Part shown: positions 12,596 through 21,800 of the stretch, piece by piece
Position numbering within the stretch: the first letter of the stretch is position 1
Layout: every line of letters starts with the position of its first letter
From: Hormiphora californensis
Taxonomy: Eukaryota > Ctenophora > Tentaculata > Cydippida > Pleurobrachiidae
Length of the DNA: 30,000 nucleotides
Assembly (NCBI GenBank): GCA_020137815.1
Contig: CM035359.1
Span: 1,445,775 to 1,475,774, forward strand
Reading direction: 5' to 3'
Notes under the pieces: generated by a model
Told to the model about the DNA's origin: nothing
The model's database searches: none
What the model saw: the letters and a program-made list of their open reading frames with translations, nothing else
Translations under genes and position numbers: made by a program

Positions 12596-15500
12596 TTCTT
12601 TCTCTCTCTCTCTCTCTATTATTTCTGTAAGTCATGTCTGACTCATCCCATGCCAATGTTATATTTTCCACACACCACTCGCTCCTTTATATGTATCACA
12701 GTGGCAGATGGTACAAACTGTTCTCTCTGTACACTCAAATTACTCAAACTTAGTCAAAATACAACTTAGAATTGCCATAGTAACCATCTACATTACCATA
12801 GTAACCCACTACAATTAACTAATTTCGAGTTTACTGATCAACTACAATTTTACCTCAATCTCTCCCAGTTATACTGCGATTACTCCGATCTTCTGTTAAT
12901 TTATCATCAACTTTCAAACGTCAACTAGTTAGCTGGTAACGGATGACTTTTCGTTTTTTTTTAAAATGGCCATTAGACGATTATTACATAACACAGTTTT
13001 AGCTAAGCGATTTCATTAAATCGTTAATGATGCAACAAAACAATCGATTATGAAATCCGATTGCTACAGTTTTCAGGGCCGTGTTTGAATAAATCATCAC
13101 TTTTAAATGTTCCTGGCCTAGATAGCACTTAAATGGAAGATTAGATCGTAAGGACATCTAAGAATTTATTTTAAGAAATAAATGTGCAAAGATTGGAAAA
13201 TGCGATTGCCATTATAATCACTGTGTAACCACTGTGACCTGTGTAACCTCTGTGTAACCATAGTAACCATGCAGTGACGTCATAACGTTGCAGGATGTGA
13301 CAGTGAATTGTATTCAAGTCAAGTCACTATTGGGTGACAAGTCCCCGATTTGCTGAAAAAATTGTCGTACATTGGTTAACATTCGGGGCCTGGCAAGGCC
13401 CCCCGACCCGAATATAACCCAAACTCAATCCATCCCCCCTAAAACATCCCCCCTAAAACTAAAACAACGGGGCCGAGCCGACAGGCCCTTAAAAAACCAT
13501 AAAACCATAACCATAACCATAACCATAGATATTTTTAGAGTGAAAGTTTTGAAGCCCGCTGAAGTAGTAGAGAGGTGTTCTATGGCTCGTTGGAAAGGTC
13601 TCGAGGTCCCGCGACGTATAGGGGGTGTGGCGATGGCCATACCCAAACCTATAAGGGGTAGGACGCGAAAAACAGTCAAAATAAGGGGTATACAGAACTC
13701 GGCAATTAGAAGGAGTAGAAAGGTGTTCTAGGGTGCGTTCGAAAGCTCTCGAGGTGCTGAAGTACAGTCGGACCCCGATTTAGGGACACCCTCGGGGGAA
13801 AGGGTCTTGTCCACTAAATCGGGGTGTCCACTAAATCGGGGTGAGTAGTATAGTGTGGACCGCTCGCACCCCATTCTGTGACGTGGCGGGGCACCAAGTC
13901 ACGTGACCAACACGTGACGTCACATGGTATCACGTGACCTGAATACTCTGCTGCTATTGGACGGTTGGTTGTCACGTGACACATCACATGACCAATCACG
14001 TGCATCACGTGATTTATCATGTGCCAAGTCACGTGACCAACACGTGACGTGACATGGTATCACGTGACTGTAGGCACGTGATGATCATGTGACCCATGTT
14101 ATAACCATGTATGGTGAGCCATGTTATGACCATATATGGTCAATTAGTCCGTGCCATGTTATGACCATATATGGTCAATTTGTGATGGATGATCATTTGA
14201 AAATATCCAATATATCATTCGTGATTATCAATGATCATTCGTTATTGATGGGTGAGAGAGAGAGAAAAATGAAGGGAGAGAGAGAGAGGGGGAGATACAC
14301 TAGACAAGAGAGGTGTTAAATGCGTTTAAGGTGTACCAGGTGTTTTCACTACACAGTCATAAGGATAACAACCAATTTACGTATTCCAAAAGGAACTAAA
14401 ATTATGAATTAAATGTTCATCTAACTTTACGAAAATGCAAAACCATCGACGTAGGGAAATCTCTCGTATCATCTTCTGAAAACTCAAAAAGATTACCCAT
14501 ATTGTCACAAATCACAAACTGTATTTCGCTCAAATAGACAAATCTCACTTTGAAATAAGAAGGGTTTACAAATTCATAATGATTGTATCCCAATTTTTGT
14601 TCGAATGGGAACATAGCGAAAAATCTCGAGTCATGTTCATTTCTTTGTCTGTAGTCCGTGTGTGCTTGTGGTACAATGTTTGAATAGATATGTCCAAGTT
14701 TTGCATGCCTCGGAAAGTCTTCTATTTTAGCTGCAATTTTCGATGGTAAAAGGTGCAATGGACCTGTTTTCCATGTAAATCTTAAAAAACCTCAGTACAC
14801 TATTTTCACTGGTTGCAAATCCTTTACTGGAATGATGATACGCCAGCGTACATACATGTGTTGTTTCATCTGCAAAGTACTCTGGGATAGGCCAATGATC
14901 AGAACCATTCGCCAGATTTTCCGTTTCTTTGGAGCTTATAGCCTGTTGCATTGCTAGCAGCAACTGTGCTCCGTTTCGATAACACCCAGGTGGAATTGAG
15001 TAATCTCTGGATTCATAATCATGTCCCTTTTCGGATACCAAAAAATGATTGTTACCCTCGGTTACATTAAATGTAGATGAAGGAGCGTGACTAACACTTT
15101 TTACAGCCACCTCATAGTTGCCATTCAAGTCTAAAGCATTCTCCGAACGAAAGACAAATTGACTGGGGTTTTGTTTATGGCTAGTAGCGATAAGGTACAT
15201 GGTTAAAACTACCCGTGAGAGCATTGTTTTTATAGGAAAATGATCGTTGGTGATCATTTTAGGGTGACAAAAGAACGAAGGTAAACACCAGGTTTCATGT
15301 GAATTTAAAAATAAGAACACGCTAAACTTTCAAACGATGAAAAATTGTCTATTTTTATTCACTTCAATAACTTGTTCGTACCAAGCGAGTACCATCACTA
15401 CTAGATCCTCAGTTGGTTGTCGCAGCATTTCCATGGACAATCTAACAGTTCCACTTTGCATCAAGTTGAGGCCATGCTGATTTTGTGTTTTATCTTGCGT

Positions 15501-18500
15501 GAGATCAAATGCCAAGGCTGGATACACCCTGTAATGGTGCATGACCATAGAGTCTCCCTTACTACCAGTTCCGTTTACAAACTCTGCCATCATGTTTGTC
15601 TCAAGATGATCTGTAATTTCTAAAGCTCGTGGGAAATGTTCTTTTCCATTAACATACAGCTGAGCTGTTTTTACCAGATTCAGTGAAAACGGGTTTTTAC
15701 TCCTCTTTCTTCCTAGGGCGCTTCTGTCTTGTACACATACAAGGAAGAAGTATGGTAAAGGGCCATTGATAAGGTTTTCAAGCTGTATTGTGGTGGAACG
15801 ATCCGTCACTGGAAAAATAGTCATAACTTTTTTGTCAGCATGATAGATGGCATTTTCTTTTGCAAGTCGCTCTTCAATTATACTAAGCACAGTATCCCGA
15901 GGTCTTTGGAAAGTACATCTTAAGAATACCTTGTCAAAATAAACTTCATCGGTATTAGTGTCTGCAGCTAGAAGGATAAACCCGGAGTAGTTTTTCGTCA
16001 GCTTAATTTGAAATTTTACTTCAGTAGGAAGAAGCTTTCCTTGTTTGAATAGAGGAATGTTTAGATCTGACCTCAAATAGACAGTTTTACCTTCTTCAAT
16101 AACTTTGGCCCTTTCTTGACCATTTAAATTTTTAGGACTCCCTGTAGCTGGATAAAACTCCAAGTTTTCACTATCTGTCTTATCACCCACAGAATCAAGA
16201 TCTAATCCCTCCAGACGCTTTAGTAGTGCTCGGGAATCATGATTATTATGAATTACATCATCCCAAAACTTGAACATGGAGTAAGAGTTATCATAAGATT
16301 GGGTCAAAGAAACCCCTCCAGCATAAACCTCAACATTTCTCCACAAGCTGGCTGCAAGATGAGGTGATGTTGAAACATTTTGTTTGGCCGGTGGATTAGC
16401 TCTACTCTCTGTAAGCACTCGCAGTTCTGTAAATATTTCAACATTTTCTAGCATATACCGCTCCATAGATGGAATGGTAAACGAAATCTCATCAGAGTTC
16501 TCAAGGGAGTTAGTAGGATAAATGTCCACCCATTTCGTTTCCTCAATTACTGCTTGTGTTGGCTGAGGATCCCAAAGGTGAAGTTGGGAAGGAAACCCTT
16601 CGGCCGACTTGATGTACTTTGACATGGTTAGCTAAGAGAGGTAACATATTCCCTTTTATAGGAGACAGGTTTTAGGAGAGTTGGTCAACTTTCCTTTTAC
16701 CAACATTGTCAATTATTCTTTTGGCTCCAGATTCAATTTTGTTTACTGCATAGTTGCTTGCAGCACCAACAAGTTGATTTCCAGCATCTTGGAGACCAGG
16801 TTTCGCTAACTCAAAACCTTGTTTCAGTATCGTTTTCCCAATTGGTATCACCGATTTAAAAATTTTCTTTAAAAATCCGCCCAATCCCGCACCCGTTTGA
16901 TTCGAATAAACTCCGAGATCCCTTCCTAATGCTTGACGATAAACTTCAGGGTCGGGTGTAGCTTCTGTATAACTGACACGCATGATTATAATATTTGCTA
17001 TTGTGAGATTTAATGAATCTCTCTATCACTCTATATATATAGGCATGATGATCACTCACAATCATGAACCATGGAGTGTTTTCATTGTAATCGAACATTT
17101 TCTTCTAAGCATAGCTTAGCTACGCATAAAAGTCGCTTTCACCGCTCTGATTACAAATCAGATTTTGCTAACAATCAAGGGTTAATAAAGTTAATGATGA
17201 AAGCAGTTCTTGATGGAGAGATAGTTTTAACCCCAGAAGAAAAGATACAACTTCTTCCAGCAAGGGATAGTATAAGGGAAATTGTCTACAACGAAGCGAA
17301 GCTCATTGATGTTTACGACAAAAACTTGGAATCAGCAATTAAACTAATTGTAAAGTTTACGAAAAATAGGTTTCCCAGTTTGGTCTTTAACAATCCGAGA
17401 AAATCTCAAGACCCTATTGAAAATGTGACTGACCAGGAACTCGATAGTGAGACATCTGAGGATGAGAGTGGTGATGAACAAGAAAGTGAGGCAGATGTGT
17501 AATGCTATTGTTGTAATATTTCACTTCCCCTACTGTTGTAACAATAGAGTCTCCCTTTTGCGTCTTATAAAATGACTATCGAATGATCACTCATAATCAT
17601 GAATGATCATTGATAATCACGAATGATATATTGGATATTTTCAAATGATCATCCATCACAAATTGTCCATATATGGTCATAAGATGGCACGGACAAATTG
17701 ACCATATATGGTCAATTTGTCCGTGTATGTATGGTGAGCCATGTTATGACCATATATATATGGTCATAACATGGCTCACCATACATGGTATAACATGGGT
17801 CACATGATCATCACGTGCCTACAGTCACGTGATACCATGTCACTTCACGTGTTGGTCACGTGACTTGGCACATGATAAATCACGTGATGCACGTGATTGG
17901 TCATGTGATGTGTCACGTGACAACCAACCGTCCAATAGCAGCAGAGTATTCAGGTCACGTGATACCATGTGACGTCACGTGTTGGTCACGTGACTTGGTG
18001 CCCCGCCACGTCACAGAATGGGGTGCGAGCGGTCCACACTATACTACTGGGGTGAGCCATATTTGGCCCATCAAAACCTATTTTATGCCCAAAATGCTAT
18101 ATTATTAAGACTAAAGACACCTCTAACTGTTATCCTTATTATAAAGTACAAATGAGTGGCGTGGTGGTGATGATGGAGTATCCTAGCTTGCAACACTAGC
18201 GTGCAACAATTTGCCCATTTGCCCGTGCGAATCAAGGGGTTGTTATGGTGAGTGGGCAAGGGTATCAATACTGCACGTGCATGTTGTTGGTTGTTTGTTG
18301 TGTGTTCCTGCGGTGTTTTGCGGTGTGATGGCATCTACTGTTGCTGCCCCGATGAATGCCAAAGATTTTCTACCAACGTACTCCCGTTAACTACTCTACA
18401 CAGCTACAATTCTACGGATGTTTATCAGTGATAATATCACCTAATTCGGCATGTTTCAAGCGACCCCCTTCTGATCACCCTTGATGTTCATCACGATTCC

Positions 18501-18809
18501 TACCACTCTACCATCCTCCATATTCTTCAGCCCGACACGGACATGATGAGAGAGAAAGAGGGAGAGAGAGAAGGGGGGAGAGAGAGAGAGAGAGAGAGAG
18601 AGGGGGAGATAGCTAGAGAGACAGAGAGAGAGATGGATCGAGAGAGATAGAGATATAGGGACAGCGAGAGAGATGGATCGAGAGAGATAGAGATATAGGG
18701 ACAGTGAGAGAGATAGAGATATAGGGACAGCGAGAGAGATAGAGATAGATGGACAGAGAGATAGAGACAGAGAGGTAGAGAGAGATAGAGAGAGATGGAG
18801 AAAGAAAGA

Positions 18810-18883
<74 letters not shown>

Positions 18884-21800
18884 TCAACGGGGTTCAACCA
18901 ACGGACTTTCCAGCGGGTGAGAGGGGTGCTCCTGGGTGAGGGAGTGTGGGGATTTGGGTCAACGGATGCTCTACTTCAACGGGCTTTCTAGTCTATATTA
19001 TAATTTGCAAATGAACGTCGTGATGAGTATGACCTATCATCACGTGCAAATAGAGGGGGTTGCCAAGGAGGTGCCCTGGGAGGGGTATTGGAGGTTTTGG
19101 GGGGATACTGCACGTGCATGTTGTTGATTGTTTGATGTGTGTTCCTGTGGTTGTTGTTGTTGGTGTTTTAGGATCTACTGCTGCTGCCCGGTGCCCCCAT
19201 GATTGCTAAAGCTTTTCTACCTACTATACCGCGTACCCCGTTGATTCTCTACACAGCTACAATTCTACGGATCTTTACCACCTGATTCTACATGTTATTC
19301 AGCGGAATTTCCCTTGATGTTTATCACCAGCGCTCTAGCACTACCAACCTCCGTATTCTTTACCCCGACATGGGCGGGGACTGCAATGGGTGGGGACTTC
19401 AATGGGCTTTCTAGTCCTTATTATAAAGTACAAATGAACGTCGTGATGAGTGTGATGTAGTATCCACACGTGCAAATAGAGGGGGTTGCCAAGGAGGTGC
19501 TCTGGGAGGGGTATGGGAGGGGATACTGCACGTGCATGTTATTGTTTGTTTGTTGTGTGTTCCTGTGTTGTACTGTTGTTCCTGTGGTGTTTTGTGATCT
19601 ACTGCTGGGGCCCCCATGATTGCCAAAGCCTTTCTACCTACGTACCCCGTTGATTCTCTACACAGCTACAATTCTACGGATCTTTATCACCTGATTCTAC
19701 ATGTTATTCAGCGGGATTTCTCTTGATGTTTATCACCAGCGCTCTACCACTATACCAACCTCCGTATTCTTTACCCCGACATGGAGAGACGAAGAGTGAG
19801 AGGGGGGGGGGCATAGAGACGGGTGGGGGGGGGGCTGTTGTAGGACTTAACAATGGGCTTTCTAGTATGCAATATTCATGTATTGATGACATCATCATTT
19901 CTGATTAGAAATAGAAAAATATAAAATAGTTTTTTTTCAAAAAAATGTGAAAACTTTTCTAAGTTATACCAGCCCGTCCGATTTGTGTTTCGAATCGGTG
20001 CAGCTCACTGGATGTCCTGTCTAATTAGTGGATTCGAAACGAACCGACACGTGATACCATGCCAAATCGGGGCACCCTAAGCGGGTGAAGAAGTACAATC
20101 AAAATTTCAAAATAACTTTTTCTCTCAAAATTTATGGGGAGCACCGATCAAAGCATTGACAATCGTACTGAAAAAATTTTGCAAAAAAGTTTTAAAATTT
20201 TTTAAAGGTATACCAGCCACGTCCGAATCGTGTTTCGAATCGGTGCATCTTATCGCATGTCCTGCTGCTAATTAGACGGTTCGGAACGAATCGAAACGTG
20301 ATCCCCATCGAATCGAAATTTTGACGCTTGGCGAACTTGTGATTCAATGGCCCCATGGGGATCACGTATCGGTTCGTTCCGAACCGTCTAATTAGCAGCA
20401 GGACATGCAATAAGATTCACTGATTCGAAACACGATTCGGACGTGGCTGGTATCTTTTTGAAAAATTTTCAAAAAAATTTTACAAAAAATTTCACAAAAA
20501 AATTCAAAAAATTTTTGGGGGAAAAAATCCTGTCCCTAAATCGGGGTGCCACTAAATCGGGGGCCCCTAAATCGGGGTCCGACTGTAATTGGAATGTAAT
20601 TGGAAGTAATTACATGTAATTAAAATGTAATTACATGTAATTAAAGGGTAATTACATGTAATTAAAAGGTCTAAATGACCCCAAATGACAATTCAGACAA
20701 GGTGGCCCATAAATTATGATAGCGGGGGACGAGCCGTACCTCCGAAACGGTGATAGTTGTGCAAAAACAAACTACGGGAACATCCTGGAACAATTCCTGG
20801 ACGACTTTTTGCAAATTATGAAATTTTTATTCAAAAGTTCATTTTTCATTAATGAACTTTCTACACGTTCATTAATGAACTAAGGACTCTAATTTACCGA
20901 GAGTTGGGCATTTTGTTTGGGTTGAATTTATCTTTCCAATGAGCACCATAAATATCAAATTGAAGCACCAGGTCACATGGCAGTTGAGAAAATGCACATG
21001 CATGATTTTGGCTCTTCCTGCGACTTTCAATCGGCTGTATCACGGCTACCTTTTGTTCAATCTTTTTAAAAAATTTGGGAGAACATCGGATAAGCAAAGA
21101 TCTTTCCTCACAAGAAAAATCAAGGTCAAAACTTAAAGTTCATTTTTAAGTATTGGTAGTTCATTCCACTCATTCAGGAACAAACATCCCTAAAGTGATG
21201 AAAAGTGATGGTTTTTGTTTGGCCGATACCCTGCAATGATAGAGAGGTGTAAAAATACGCTTCCGGGCTAGTTAGTGAGTGTCCATGTGATCATGATAAT
21301 ATCTGACACCTTTTCTAAGCCATAATTAAGGGGTTTTCTCAAATGCAAGCATGTGATTTGAGTTTTCGCGATTGTTATCGTGCAGCAATGTTGAGAGATC
21401 TCATAGCACCTCAAAAATGATGATTAGTTCAATGAAAAGAGTTGATTCATGATAGAAAAGATTAAAACAGACGTCAAAATGAACTAAACGATCATTTTCG
21501 ATCATAAATCAACTCTTTTCATTGAACTAATCATCGTTTTTGAGGTGCTATGAGATCTCTCAACATTGCTGCACGGTACCAATCACGAAAACTCAAATCA
21601 CATGCTTGCATTTGAGAAAATCCCTTAATTATGGCTTAGAAAAGGTGTCAGATATCATCATGATCACATGGACACTCACTAACTAGCCCGGAAGCGTATT
21701 TTTACACCTCTCTATCATTGCAGGGTATCGGCCAAACAAAAACCATCACTTTTCATCACTTTAGGGATGTTTGTTCCTGAATGAGTGGAATGAACTACCA

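Larger units (their letters stand above)
13844..18048. mobile_element. Miniature Polinton/adintovirus-type element carrying only virion genes
   Basis: The ends are exact: left begins AGTAGTATAGTGTGG at 13844 and right ends with its reverse complement at 18048. GGGGTG flanks both (13838-13843 and 18049-18054). Polintons are known for 6-bp target duplications, 5'-AG termini and inverted repeats of several hundred bp, so the structure fits. Inside are, on the - strand, penton-like, major capsid and minor capsid genes and, on the + strand, a zinc-finger gene. The interior between the repeats is only about 3.4 kb and nearly filled; I see no protein-primed polymerase, integrase, ATPase or protease. 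The inverted repeats differ by only a few changes over the first 250 bp, suggesting recent insertion. It is either a non-autonomous structural derivative or one part of a divided genome. Confidence 0.88.
13765..20585. mobile_element. pogo/Tc1-mariner-like non-autonomous element, host of the mini-Polinton
   Basis: The left end starts CAGTCGGACCCCGATTTAGG at 13765 and the right end is its reverse complement ending at 20585, with TA on both sides (13763-13764, 20586-20587). Terminal CAGT and TA duplication are typical of the pogo branch of Tc1/mariner. Repeats of CTAAATCGGGG occur inside both ends. After subtracting the nested 4.2-kb element about 2.6 kb remains, with tandem repeats and hairpins but no transposase frame. 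Confidence 0.65.

Noticed and set aside
12071-12769. 232-codon + strand frame
   Set aside because: Half is GA/CT repeat (ER and LSLS runs) and the rest lies at the edge of the garbled block.
13814-14032. 72-residue His/Met-rich frame, repeated at 17860-18108
   Set aside because: It is the CACGTG-rich inverted repeat read in one frame; identity at both ends is due to the repeat, not coding constraint.
18456-18897. Serine-leucine 'proteins' of 94-143 residues (also 27746-28124)
   Set aside because: Direct translation of GA/CT microsatellites.
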